Of a stretch of DNA of 64,000 bases, positions 25,490-34,429 are shown piece after piece (the first letter of the stretch is position 1; every line of letters begins with the position of its first letter). A program made the position numbers and the translations under genes. Source of the DNA: an uncultured Alphaproteobacteria bacterium (GTDB taxonomy: Bacteria; Pseudomonadota; Alphaproteobacteria; Rhizobiales; Beijerinckiaceae); contig CALKHP010000052.1 of NCBI GenBank assembly GCA_937988775.1, positions 186,001-250,000 on the forward strand. Direction: 5' to 3'. Under the pieces are notes generated by a model that worked only from the letters and a program-made list of their open reading frames with translations, ran no database searches and was not told where the DNA came from.

Positions 25490-26776
25490 TCAGGCCTTGT
25501 CCGGCCGGCCGGCGATCACGGTCAGCATGTCGCCGTTGCCGAGCAGCCGGGCGCTGGCGCGCTTGATGTCGGCGAGGCCGAGCGCATCGACGAGCGCCGG
25601 ATAGCGCTGCGGGAAGTCGATCGGCTGGCCGAATAGCTGGATCGACAGCAATTCGCCGGCGATTTTCGACGAGGTGTCGAAGCGCAGCGCGTAGGAGCCC
25701 ATCAGATATTGCTTGGCCTTGGCGAGTTCGTCCGCGCTCGGGCCGTCGGCGGCAAAGCGCGCCACCTCGCCCTTGATGATGGCAACCGCCTCATGCGCGC
25801 GCGCGTTGCTGGTCGCGGTATAGGCCATGAACAGGCCGAACTGGCGCAAGGGCTGCAACCAGGACTGCACCGAATAGGCGAGCCCCCGGCTCTCGCGCAC
25901 CTCCTGCCACAGCCGCGAGGTGAAGCTGCCACCACCCAGGATATGGTTGCCGACCGCGGCCGCGATGAAATCCGGATCGTCGCGCTTGAAGCCGGGCGAA
26001 CCGAAGCGGATCGTGCATTGCGGCACGTCGATATCGACGATCTTGGTCTCGCCGAGACCGGCAAAGCGCGGCGCCGCCAGCGCCGGCGCCTCGCCGACCA
26101 GCGGCATGGCGCCGAACAACTCATCCAGCCTGGCGGCAAGCGTCGCCTCGTCGATGGCGCCGACCACGGCGATCTTCAGGCGGTCGCGCCGGAACAGTTC
26201 GGCGCGCCGGGCCAGCACGTCCTGGCGCGAAATGCCCGGCACGGTGGCGAGATCGCCATCGGCGGGACGGGCATAGCCATGGGCGCCGAAGGATGCGGCG
26301 AACCAGGTCTTGGCCGAGACGGCGCCTGGATCCTTGAGTTCGTGCTTGAGCCCGGCAAGGGTCTGGCCGCGCACGCGCTCGACCGCCTCGGCGCCAATCT
26401 CGGCCTGGTTCAGCGCCAGCCCGAGCATCTCGAAGGCGGCATCGCGGTTGCGGGAGAGCGTGCGCAAGCTGCCGGCGAACGAATCGAGCCGGCCCGAGAA
26501 CGACAACTCTATCGCGAGATCGTCGAGCCGCTGATGGAAGGCGATGCTGTCATAGGGACCGGCGCCTTCGGTCAAAAGCTCCGAGAGCAGGCTGGTGACG
26601 CCGGATTTGGCGGCAGGCTCGTCGGCGGCGCCCGAGGTGAAGGCGAACTCGACCGCGATCACCGGGACGGCATATTCCTCGACCAGCCAGGCCTCGATGC
26701 CCTTGGCCGAGACGACGCGCCGCACGTTGCTGCGGGCGGAGGCGCTTGCGGGCGCGGTGCGATGGATGTCGTTCAT
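25490..26776 (-). CDS. M16 family peptidase-like protein, non-catalytic partner
   Basis: A 428-residue M16B-type protein with two repeated M16 half-domains. The zinc motif HxxEH is absent: the corresponding helix reads KSGVTSLLSELLTEG. The C-terminal half keeps the Arg/Tyr region (SRLWQEVRESRGLAYSVQSW) that helps bind substrate in heterodimeric M16 enzymes. It starts at the ATG overlapping the stop of the catalytic M16 gene (ATGA), so the two are co-translated and very likely form a heterodimer. There is no signal peptide, so a cytoplasmic location is inferred. M16B enzymes degrade or trim unfolded peptides; the substrate is unknown. Confidence 0.9.
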   Translation of the reverse strand: MNDIHRTAPASASARSNVRRVVSAKGIEAWLVEEYAVPVIAVEFAFTSGAADEPAAKSGVTSLLSELLTEGAGPYDSIAFHQRLDDLAIELSFSGRLDSFAGSLRTLSRNRDAAFEMLGLALNQAEIGAEAVERVRGQTLAGLKHELKDPGAVSAKTWFAASFGAHGYARPADGDLATVPGISRQDVLARRAELFRRDRLKIAVVGAIDEATLAARLDELFGAMPLVGEAPALAAPRFAGLGETKIVDIDVPQCTIRFGSPGFKRDDPDFIAAAVGNHILGGGSFTSRLWQEVRESRGLAYSVQSWLQPLRQFGLFMAYTATSNARAHEAVAIIKGEVARFAADGPSADELAKAKQYLMGSYALRFDTSSKIAGELLSIQLFGQPIDFPQRYPALVDALGLADIKRASARLLGNGDMLTVIAGRPDKA

Positions 26777-28083
26777 GCCGCGACCTCTGCTTCCGGCACC
26801 AGCCAGCCCGTGACCGAGCGGCGCAACTGCAACCATTTGGTGGCGGCCTGCCTGATCTCGCCGGCGCTGACGGCCTCGATACGGTCGGGCCACTCGCGGA
26901 TGTCGGCGACGGTGCCGCCGATCGCCAGTTCCGAGCCGTAGATGCGCGCCATCGAGGACTGGCTGTCCTGCGCGTAGATCAGGTCGGCGACGAGCCGGGT
27001 CTTGGCGCGCTGCAATTCGACGTCGGACACCTCCTCGCGCGACAAGGTGGCGATGACGCGGTCGATGCCGGCCTCGAGCTCGTCGAGGGAGACCTCCTCG
27101 GCCGGCACCGCCTGCACGGCAAGCTGCGACATGTCGCGCGCCGAGGACATGTACCAGGCGCCCGCATGCACGGCGCTGCCCTCCTGCATCACCAGCGTCT
27201 GGTAGAGGCGGCCGGTTTCGCCGCCGCCCATGATCTGGCACAGCACCTCGAGCGCATAGGTCTCGGCGCCCTCGCCCCGGCTATGCGGCGGCACGAGATA
27301 GTTGCGCGTCACCATCGGCTGCTCGACCTTGCCGTCGGCCAGCGTGACGCGGCGGGCGGCGCGCGGCTCCGGCTCCTGCGGCCGGGCGCGCACCGGTGCC
27401 GCGCCGCGCGCGGCGATGCGGCCGTAGCTGTCGCGGGCCAGCTTGTGCACGGCCTCCGCCGTCACGTCGCCGGCGACGACGAGGATGGCGTTTTCCGGCG
27501 TGTAGAAGCGGTCGTAATAGGCGAGCGCGTCCTCGCGGCCGAGCCCCTCGATCTCATGCTGCCAGCCGATGATCGGCAAGCCGTACGGGTGATGCAGGAA
27601 CAGCGTCGCGGCCATCGTCTCCGACAATTGCGCCGAAGGGTCGCTATCGGTGCGCATCTTGCGTTCCTCGAGCACGACGCCGCGCTCCGGCGTCACCTTG
27701 TCGTCGGACAGCACGAGGTTCTTCATGCGGTCGGCCTCGATCGCCATCACCGTCGGCAGGTGTTCCCTGGCGACGCGCTGGAAATAGGCCGTGTAATCGT
27801 AGCTGGTGAAGGCGTTGTCCTGGCCGCCAAGCTCGGCGACGATGCGCGAGAAGGCGCCGTCCGGGTGCTTCTTCGTGCCCTTGAACATCAGGTGCTCGAG
27901 GAAATGCGCGATGCCGGACTTGCCGACCGGATCGTCGGCCGAGCCGTTGCGATACCACACCATATGCGTGACGACGGGGGCGCGGTGATCGGGGATGACC
28001 ACGACCTCCATGCCGTTCTCGAGCATGAAATGCCCGATCTCGGGAGTCGCGTGTGTCGCCTGCGCAGGCGCGGCCGTATCCAT
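26773..28083 (-). CDS. M16 family zinc metallopeptidase, catalytic subunit
   Basis: A 436-residue M16B peptidase. The inverted zinc motif HFLEH is at residues 60-64, with the third ligand Glu near 140 in GVVLEERKM. The substrate-contact loop GGQDNAFTSYDYTAY lies near 86-100. The second half-domain lacks a metal site, as usual. The ATG at 28083 (MDTAAPAQATH) is chosen. An upstream in-frame ATG would add 34 residues that do not resemble a signal peptide. It precedes the non-catalytic partner with a 4-bp overlap. Together with the upstream lspA and DUF3035-like genes this is a common alphaproteobacterial neighbourhood. Confidence 0.93.
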   Translation of the reverse strand: MDTAAPAQATHATPEIGHFMLENGMEVVVIPDHRAPVVTHMVWYRNGSADDPVGKSGIAHFLEHLMFKGTKKHPDGAFSRIVAELGGQDNAFTSYDYTAYFQRVAREHLPTVMAIEADRMKNLVLSDDKVTPERGVVLEERKMRTDSDPSAQLSETMAATLFLHHPYGLPIIGWQHEIEGLGREDALAYYDRFYTPENAILVVAGDVTAEAVHKLARDSYGRIAARGAAPVRARPQEPEPRAARRVTLADGKVEQPMVTRNYLVPPHSRGEGAETYALEVLCQIMGGGETGRLYQTLVMQEGSAVHAGAWYMSSARDMSQLAVQAVPAEEVSLDELEAGIDRVIATLSREEVSDVELQRAKTRLVADLIYAQDSQSSMARIYGSELAIGGTVADIREWPDRIEAVSAGEIRQAATKWLQLRRSVTGWLVPEAEVAA

Positions 28084-28179
28084 GAGGCGTCCCCCGGACC
28101 AATGCGGTGAAATAAGGAGAGTGACCGGCCAAGAATGCCGGGAAAGCAGGCGCGGGGCAAGCGGCCGGATGGCCGGCCA

Positions 28180-28283
28180 GAGCAAGTTCGTCTGTTGCGA
28201 ACTTGCTCCATGTTAAAATTATCGAGCGAATTCATCGAATTACATAGAGTCGAACGACTCTATGTAATTCGATTTCGCTCTAG
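28180..28283. repeat. Nested palindromic element, long copy
   Basis: Two hairpins lie side by side. The first, GAGCAAGTTCG-TCTGTTG-CGAACTTGCTC, is at 28180-28208 and is identical to one at 58826-58854. The second is a perfect 17-bp inverted repeat (28236-28252 with 28255-28271, loop AA), extended by GAGCGAA/TTCGCTC and ending in CTCTAGA. It occupies the gap between the M16 gene and the secreted-protein gene, immediately after the latter's stop. Confidence 0.85.
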
Positions 28284-28286
28284 AGG

Positions 28287-28955
28287 CTACTCTTTCATCT
28301 GGCCGGTGATATATTCGCGCGCATTGGCCTCGTTCGGGTCAAACTTGTTCGGGTTGCTGCGCGTATAGACGTAAGGCGCCTTGCTCGACGGCATGCGCAC
28401 TCCGGCCGGCGGATCGGTCAGCGATCTGCGCGGCGGCTCGGTGCCCGGCACCAACTTGTCCGCATCGACGTCGTTGGTGCGCATCGAGGTCAGCAGATCG
28501 GGCCTGATCCATTCCTCGCGCGAACTGTCGCCCTTCATCATATGCGGCTCGTTGGCCCCCGCCTCGCGGTTGGCGAGACGGCCTTGCGAGCGCATCTCGT
28601 GGCCGGACAGCGGCGCGCCCTGGCGGCTGTCGCCATAGACGCCGTCATCGACGCCGCGCGGCTTGCGCGCTTCCGCCGCGGCGCGGTTTTTGGCCACCAC
28701 ATCGGGGTCGCGCGGCCAGTTGGCGACGCGCTGCTCCACCGGCGCTTCCGGCGGCGACAGCTTGTAATCCTTGGGCAGCACGAGCGGCGCGCGTTCGCGA
28801 TACTCGATCTCGTCCTTCTGTTCGGAGGTCAGGCCGAGGATATTGGTGATGCCGCGAAAGGTTTCGGACTGCGCATGGGCCGGCGCGGGCGCGACGGTGA
28901 GCGCCATGGCAAACGCCATGCCGCCGGCAGGAAGGATCAGTTTGTAGAAGGTCAC
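28287..28955 (-). CDS. Secreted DUF3035-like protein
   Basis: A 222-residue exported protein starting at a GTG preceded by GGGAGGG. Residues 1-29 form a signal peptide (LILPAGGMAFAMALTVAPAPAHA, cleavage after AHA). The mature part is hydrophilic and Pro/Arg-rich. The segment KDEIEYRERAPLVLPKDYKL followed by PPEAP resembles the core of DUF3035, the family containing the Rhodobacter BAM-complex accessory BamF. That similarity, and the lspA-to-M16 position, are the basis for the name. Unlike BamF there is no lipobox cysteine, so signal peptidase I processing is expected despite the adjacent lspA. Function unknown. Confidence 0.6.
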   Translation of the reverse strand: MTFYKLILPAGGMAFAMALTVAPAPAHAQSETFRGITNILGLTSEQKDEIEYRERAPLVLPKDYKLSPPEAPVEQRVANWPRDPDVVAKNRAAAEARKPRGVDDGVYGDSRQGAPLSGHEMRSQGRLANREAGANEPHMMKGDSSREEWIRPDLLTSMRTNDVDADKLVPGTEPPRRSLTDPPAGVRMPSSKAPYVYTRSNPNKFDPNEANAREYITGQMKE

Positions 28956-29001
28956 ACGGCCCTCCCGGTTTGAAAGATCGATCGGCCCAGAAACACGATG
29001 A

Positions 29002-29496
29002 TCAGGGCAATTCCGGGGCGTTGCCGCCCCTCGGTTTGAGGGAGTCATACAGGAGGACGATGACGCCGACAACGATTGCCGCATCGGCGATGTTGAAGAT
29101 CGCCGGCCACAGGAACAGTTTCAGGTCCAGCCTGATAAAATCGAACACCGCGCCATAGGCGATGCGGTCGATGGCGTTGCCGAGCGCGCCGCCGACGATC
29201 AGGCCGAGGCCTAGCGCGACCAGCACGTCGCGCGTGCGCCAGAGCCACACCGCCAACCCGGCCGAGGCGACCAGCATGAAAGCCGTCAGCCCCCAGCGGC
29301 CGATATCGCCCTCCATCTGGAACATGCTGAACGAGATGCCGCGGTTCCAGGTGAAGACGAGATCGACAAACGGCGTGAAGCGGATCGCCTGTCCCGGCAG
29401 CAGCGCCAGACCGAACAGCACCCATAGCTTCGACGCCTGATCGGCGGCGAGCGTCAGCAGCAATGCGGCAAGTCCGAGCCGGCGCGCGCGCGTCAC
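29002..29496 (-). CDS. lspA: Lipoprotein signal peptidase (signal peptidase II)
   Basis: A 164-residue inner-membrane aspartic protease with four helices that removes the signal peptides of diacylated prolipoproteins. The catalytic dyad is Asp119 in GAVFDFIRL and Asp138 in FNIADAAI, spaced as in Pseudomonas LspA. Other conserved parts are AADQASKLWV near residue 17, 'FTWNRGISFSMF' near 48 and GNAIDR near 106. The GTG start overlaps the ileS stop in a GTGA. The ileS-lspA order is classical. An in-frame ATG further upstream lies inside ileS and is not used. Confidence 0.95.
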   Translation of the reverse strand: MTRARRLGLAALLLTLAADQASKLWVLFGLALLPGQAIRFTPFVDLVFTWNRGISFSMFQMEGDIGRWGLTAFMLVASAGLAVWLWRTRDVLVALGLGLIVGGALGNAIDRIAYGAVFDFIRLDLKLFLWPAIFNIADAAIVVGVIVLLYDSLKPRGGNAPELP

Positions 29497-32480
29497 AGCC
29501 GGCCCGCCGCGCGCAACTCGCGCAGCGCCTGCGCATCGCGCGGCGTGACGTCCGGGAATTCGGCATCGCTGCCCACAGCGCTGGAAATCTTCCACGAGCG
29601 GGCGCATTTGCGGCCCTCGGCCAGGCGCGGCGCGACGGCGACGCCCGCCACGTCATCGAGGCGGAAGGCTTCCGCCGGCCCCTCGCCGGCGACGACCTCG
29701 ACGCCGGAGGTGATGGCGATCTCGGCGAGATCGACCCGGGCGAGCAGCGCGCGCAGGTCGGCATCGGCGACATACACGACCGGCGCCGCCTCGAGGCTCG
29801 AGCCGATGCGCTTGGCGGCGCGTTCCAGTTCGAGCGCGCCGGTGACGACGCGGCGCACGTCGCGGATGCGCTCCCAGGTCGCGGCAAGCGCCTCGTCGCG
29901 CCAGGCGGCGTCGATGTCCGGGAAGGTATGCAGGTGCACGCTGTCGGCCTCGTCGCCATGGCGGGCGAGCCAGGATTCGTCAGTCGTGAACACCAGGATC
30001 GGCGCGAGCCATTTCACCATGGCGTCGCACAGGATATCGACCACGGTGAGCGCGGCGCGCCGCGTTTGGCTCGAGAGCGGATCGCAATAGAGCGCGTCCT
30101 TGCGGATGTCGAAATAGAACGCCGACAGTTCCGTGTTCATGAAGGCCGACAGCACCGAGACGACCTTCTTGTAGTCGAAGCCGGCATAGGCCTCGCGGAT
30201 GGTCTGATCGAGTTCGGCGAGCCGGTGCAGCATCAGCCGCTCCAGCTCCGGCATATCGGCAAAAGCAACGCGCTCGGCCGTGTCGAAATGCGCCAGCGTG
30301 CCGAGCATCCAGCGGATGGTGTTGCGCAGCTTGCGGTAGGTCTCGACGAAGGTCTTCAGGATCGCCGGGCCGATGCGCAGATCATCGGAATAATCGGCCG
30401 CCGCGACCCAGAGCCTGAGGATATCGGCGCCGGAATCGGCCATCACCTTCTGCGGCGCCACGACATTGCCGACCGATTTCGACATTTTCTGGCCCTTCTC
30501 GTCCAGAACGAAACCGTGCGTCAGCACCACGTCATAGGGCGCGCGCCCGCGCGTGCCGCAGCTTTCGAGCAGCGAGGAATGGAACCAGCCGCGATGCTGG
30601 TCGGAGCCTTCGAGATACATCACCTCGTCGGCGCCGCCATCGACGATGCGGCGGATGCCGGCAAGCCCCGGGAAATGCACCGGGTCCTCAAGCGTGAAGG
30701 CATGCGTCGAGCCCGAATCGAACCAGACATCGAGCACGTCGTTGATCTTCTCCCAGCCGGCCGGATCGTAATCGGGCGCGAGGAAGCGGGCGCCGTCGGC
30801 GTCAGTGAACCAGGCGTCGGCCCCTTCCTTGGCGAAAGCCTCGGCGATGCGCGCGTTGACCGCGTCATCCTTGAGGATATCGCCCTTCTTGACGTTGCCG
30901 TGATCGGCGCGCGCCACGAACACCACGATCGGCACGCCCCAGGCGCGCTGGCGCGACACGACCCAGTCGGGCCGGTTCTCGATCATGCCGTTGATGCGGT
31001 TCTCGCCCGCCGCCGGCACCCAGCGCGTATCAGTGATCGCCTTGAGAGCCCGGCCGCGCAGCGTATCGCCCGCCTTGCCCATGATCGGCTGGTCCATGGC
31101 GATGAACCATTGCGGCGTGTTGCGGAAGATCACCGGCTTCTTCGAGCGCCACGAATGCGGATACTGGTGCTTGAGCCGGCCGCGCGCCACCAGCGTGCCG
31201 GCGGCGGCGAGCGCCTTGATGACGGTGTCGTTGGCATCACCCTTGGCGCCATCATCGGTGATGACCTGATGGCCGGTAAAGCCGGGCGCCTCCTCGGTGT
31301 AGCGGCCGTCGGGGCCGACGGTATAGGGGATTTTCGGCGCGATGCCGTGCGCGACCAGGTATTTGCCCGAGGCCATCCACAGGTCGAAATCCTCGCGGCC
31401 ATGGCCGGGCGCGGTGTGCACGAAGCCGGTGCCGGCATCGTCGGTGACGTGATCGCCCTCGAGCAGCGGCACATGGAAGCCGTAGCCCGGCATGGCATCG
31501 GCGAGCGGATGGGCGCAGATCAGGCCGGTCAATTCGGCCGGCGTCACGTCGCGCACGCGCTCATACGCCTCGACCTTGGCCGCCTTGAAGACGTCGGCGG
31601 CAAGCGTATCGGCAAGCAGATAGGTCGCGCCGACCTTGGCCCAGTTGGTCTCGGGCGCGCCAGTGACGCGGTAGAGCCCGTAGGACACGCGATGCGACCA
31701 GGCGATGGCGCGGTTGCCCGGCATGGTCCACGGCGTCGTGGTCCAGATCACGACGCGGGCGCCGGCCGCGATGAGAGGGGCCGCGCCCGGCCCGGACAGG
31801 ATCGGGAACGCGACATAGACGGTATCTGAGGTATGGTCGTGATACTCGACCTCGGCCTCGGCCAAGGCGGTGCGCTCGACGACCGACCACATCACCGGTT
31901 TCGAGCCGCGATAGAGCTGGCCGGTGGTGGCGAAGGTCATGATCTCGCGGGCGATCTGGGCCTCGGCGGCGAAGCTCATCGTGGTGTAGGGATGGGCCCA
32001 GTCGCCGGTGACGCCGAGGCGCTTGAACTCCTCGCGCTGCACGTCGAGCCAATGCTCGGCGAAGGCGCGGCATTCCTGGCGGAACTCGACGACCGGCACG
32101 TCGTCCTTGTCGAGGCCCTTGGCACGGTACTGCTCCTCGATCTTCCACTCGATCGGCAGGCCGTGGCAGTCCCAGCCCGGCACGTAGTTGGAATCCTTGC
32201 CGAGCATCTGCTGGGAGCGCGTCACCATGTCCTTGAGGATCTTGTTGAGCGCGTGGCCGATATGGATGTTGCCGTTGGCGTAGGGCGGGCCGTCATGCAG
32301 CACGAATTTGGTCCGGCCGGCCGCCGTCTCGCGCAGGCGGCGATACAGGTCCATCTTCTCCCAGCGCGCGAGGATTTCCGGCTCCTTGTGCGGCAGGCCG
32401 GCGCGCATCGGGAACGATGTCTCGGGCAGGAACAGCGTCTTCGAGTAATCGAGGGCGGCGGAGGTGGCGGTCTCGTTCAT
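29493..32480 (-). CDS. ileS: Isoleucyl-tRNA synthetase
   Basis: A 995-residue class I synthetase that charges tRNA-Ile. The HIGH motif is in PPYANGNIHIGHALNK near residue 75, the KMSKS loop in KGQKMSKSVGNV near 665, with a CP1 editing domain between them ('WTTTPWTMPGNRAIA' near 250) and an anticodon-binding helical domain at the C-terminus. The ATG at 32480 is chosen; a GTG four codons earlier is possible. The C-terminal zinc-binding cysteines of the E. coli enzyme are not present in full, which is common in shorter bacterial versions. It overlaps lspA by 4 bp. The 250 bp upstream hold no gene that I can see. Confidence 0.97.
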   Translation of the reverse strand: MNETATSAALDYSKTLFLPETSFPMRAGLPHKEPEILARWEKMDLYRRLRETAAGRTKFVLHDGPPYANGNIHIGHALNKILKDMVTRSQQMLGKDSNYVPGWDCHGLPIEWKIEEQYRAKGLDKDDVPVVEFRQECRAFAEHWLDVQREEFKRLGVTGDWAHPYTTMSFAAEAQIAREIMTFATTGQLYRGSKPVMWSVVERTALAEAEVEYHDHTSDTVYVAFPILSGPGAAPLIAAGARVVIWTTTPWTMPGNRAIAWSHRVSYGLYRVTGAPETNWAKVGATYLLADTLAADVFKAAKVEAYERVRDVTPAELTGLICAHPLADAMPGYGFHVPLLEGDHVTDDAGTGFVHTAPGHGREDFDLWMASGKYLVAHGIAPKIPYTVGPDGRYTEEAPGFTGHQVITDDGAKGDANDTVIKALAAAGTLVARGRLKHQYPHSWRSKKPVIFRNTPQWFIAMDQPIMGKAGDTLRGRALKAITDTRWVPAAGENRINGMIENRPDWVVSRQRAWGVPIVVFVARADHGNVKKGDILKDDAVNARIAEAFAKEGADAWFTDADGARFLAPDYDPAGWEKINDVLDVWFDSGSTHAFTLEDPVHFPGLAGIRRIVDGGADEVMYLEGSDQHRGWFHSSLLESCGTRGRAPYDVVLTHGFVLDEKGQKMSKSVGNVVAPQKVMADSGADILRLWVAAADYSDDLRIGPAILKTFVETYRKLRNTIRWMLGTLAHFDTAERVAFADMPELERLMLHRLAELDQTIREAYAGFDYKKVVSVLSAFMNTELSAFYFDIRKDALYCDPLSSQTRRAALTVVDILCDAMVKWLAPILVFTTDESWLARHGDEADSVHLHTFPDIDAAWRDEALAATWERIRDVRRVVTGALELERAAKRIGSSLEAAPVVYVADADLRALLARVDLAEIAITSGVEVVAGEGPAEAFRLDDVAGVAVAPRLAEGRKCARSWKISSAVGSDAEFPDVTPRDAQALRELRAAGRL

Positions 32481-32734
32481 GGCAACAGGCACTCGATATC
32501 ATGAGAAGCAGGCCGCGCTTTCGGCGCGGCGGTTCGATCGCGGCAATCAGGACCCGGAGCCGGCGCGAGCCTTGGGCTCAGCGGCCGTCCGGGCGCCTAA
32601 TTCGCGTGAAACCAGCGTGCAGCGTCGAAGAAACGGACATGGCCGCCTCATAGCAAGGCGACGCCATAGAATAAAGCGAAAGCAGCACGCGCCGGCGCGA
32701 GAGTTGACCCGGCAGTTAACCCGGCGCGGCCCCG

Positions 32735-33664
32735 TCACGCCGTGAGCAGGCGGCGGGCCAGCGCGCTGTCATCGTCCATCTGGCGCACCAGCGCCGCGAC
32801 ATCGTCGAATTTCCGTTCGCCGCGCAGCCATGCCACGAAGGCGATGTCGAGCGTGCGGCCATAGAGATCGCCGGAAAAATCGAACAGATGCACCTCGAGC
32901 AGCGGAGCGCCGTTGTCGAAGGTCGGCCGGCGGCCGAAGCTCGCCACGCCATCGATGGTGGCACCATCCAGTCGCGCGCGCACCGCGTAGATGCCGTGCG
33001 CCAGGCCGCAGGCGGGATCGAGCGCCAGGTTGGCGGTCGGGTAGCCGAGATCGCGGCCGCGCTTGTCGCCGTGGCGCACCTGCGCCCGCACGAACCATTC
33101 ATAGCCGAGCAGCGCGTTCGCCGCCGCGACCTCGCCGGCGGCGAGATGCCGGCGGATGGCGGTCGAGGACACCGGCGCGCCCTCGGCCGCGAGCGGGGCG
33201 ACGACCTCGACCGCGAAACCATAGCGCTCGCCGGCCTGCTTGAGGAAGTCCGGGCTGCCGCTGCGGCCCTTGCCGAAGTGGAAATCATGGCCGATGACGA
33301 TGCTGGCGACATCAAAGCGCGCGACCAGCACGTCACGCACGAAGGCTTCCGCGTCGCGCCCGGCAAGCGCCGCGTCGAAGGTCAGTTCGATGAGCAGCAT
33401 CACGCCGAAGCGCGCGGCGAGCACCGCCTTCACCGCCGGCGGCGTCAGGCGGAACACCGGTTCGCCACGGTGGAAGAAATCGCGCGGATGCGGCTCGAAG
33501 GTCAGCAGGCCGAAGGGCCGGCCGAGCGCATCGGCGCAGGCGGCCGTGGCCGCGAGCACGGCGCGATGGCCAAGATGCATGCCGTCGAAATTGCCGATCG
33601 CCAGCACCGGCCGGGCCAGGTCCACGGGGAGATCGGCAGGATCACGCAGGATGTGCAACGTCAT
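32735..33664 (-). CDS. ribF: Bifunctional riboflavin kinase / FAD synthetase
   Basis: A 309-residue enzyme making FMN and then FAD. The N-terminal nucleotidyltransferase domain has GNFDGMHLGHRAVL at residues 23-36 and 'SSTAIRRHLAAGE' near 166-178. The C-terminal flavokinase domain has GYPTANLAL near 206 and 'HGIYAVRARLDG' near 225. Length and order are standard. The gene lies upstream of ileS on the same strand, separated by about 250 bp. ribF-ileS-lspA order is common in proteobacteria, and here ileS probably also has its own promoter in that gap. Confidence 0.96.
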   Translation of the reverse strand: MTLHILRDPADLPVDLARPVLAIGNFDGMHLGHRAVLAATAACADALGRPFGLLTFEPHPRDFFHRGEPVFRLTPPAVKAVLAARFGVMLLIELTFDAALAGRDAEAFVRDVLVARFDVASIVIGHDFHFGKGRSGSPDFLKQAGERYGFAVEVVAPLAAEGAPVSSTAIRRHLAAGEVAAANALLGYEWFVRAQVRHGDKRGRDLGYPTANLALDPACGLAHGIYAVRARLDGATIDGVASFGRRPTFDNGAPLLEVHLFDFSGDLYGRTLDIAFVAWLRGERKFDDVAALVRQMDDDSALARRLLTA

Positions 33665-33881
33665 GAATGGTCCAAAATCGCCTTGAATGCCTGTCTCGGT
33701 CCGGAATGCGGCGCGGTGCCCGTCAAGCTGACCGGCCGCGTCATTAACGGCTTGGCAACCGCCCCTGCCTTACGGTGCGCGCCAGTTAAATTCAATCATC
33801 CCCGCTACGCATCAGCCAACGGGCTCAGAAAGAGTCCGCGCCAGAAAACGCAAGCGAACGGGGAGAAGACGAGGTGGGGTG

Positions 33882-34265
33882 ATGGCGATTGATACGTCCA
33901 TGTCGATCCTGGTGGTCGATGACTATCAGACCATGATCCGCATCATCAAGAACCTGCTCAAGCAACTCGGCTTCGACGATGTCGACGATGCCAGCGACGG
34001 CGCCGAGGCGCTCGGGAAAATGCGCCAGAAGCGCTATAATCTGGTGATCTCCGACTGGAACATGCAGCCGATGACCGGCTACGAGCTGCTGAAGCAGGTG
34101 CGCGCCGATGGCGGCCTGCGCCAGACGCCGTTCATCATGGTCACCGCCGAATCGAAGACCGAGAACGTCATCGCCGCCAAGAAGGCCGGCGTGAACAACT
34201 ACATCGTCAAGCCGTTCAACGCGCAGACGCTCAAGACCAAGATCGAGACCGTCTGCGGCGTGTGA
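33882..34265 (+). CDS. CheY-like single-domain response regulator
   Basis: A 127-residue protein that is only a receiver domain. The acidic pair is in VVDDYQTM, phospho-acceptor Asp58 in NLVISDWNMQPMTGYEL, the conserved Thr/Ser in MVTAES near 88 and Lys110 in YIVKPF. GAGGTGGGG precedes the ATG; a GTG one codon earlier is also open. The sequence is close to alphaproteobacterial CheY proteins that act on the flagellar motor or as phosphate sinks. No chemotaxis or flagellar gene is in this window, so the partner kinase is unknown. It is transcribed alone and ends before a palindromic repeat. Confidence 0.88.
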   Translation: MAIDTSMSILVVDDYQTMIRIIKNLLKQLGFDDVDDASDGAEALGKMRQKRYNLVISDWNMQPMTGYELLKQVRADGGLRQTPFIMVTAESKTENVIAAKKAGVNNYIVKPFNAQTLKTKIETVCGV

Positions 34266-34312
34266 GGCGCGGACTGATTGCCAGGTCCCCCAATCCCATC
34301 TCTCAAACCCGA

Positions 34313-34396
34313 CCTCATCCTGAGCTTGTCGAAGGATGTTGAGTCCGGCGCTGTCTGGCGCCAACTGGACCATGCTTCGACGAACTCAGCATGAGG
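34313..34396. repeat. Dispersed 'cctcatcctgag' inverted repeat, copy 2
   Basis: Arms of about 26 nt, CCTCATCCTGAGCTTGTCGA... and ...CGAACTCAGCATGAGG, flank a 32-nt centre that itself holds a GGCGC...GCGCC stem. It lies between the convergent ends of the CheY-like and HAD-phosphatase genes, consistent with a transcript-end structure. Confidence 0.85.
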
Positions 34397-34429
34397 GTTC
34401 AGGGCCACCAGCCAGCTTTCGAAACGGCC

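Noticed and set aside
34313..34396. Insertion sequence remnant
   Set aside because: There is no transposase frame or target duplication, only a REP-like inverted repeat.
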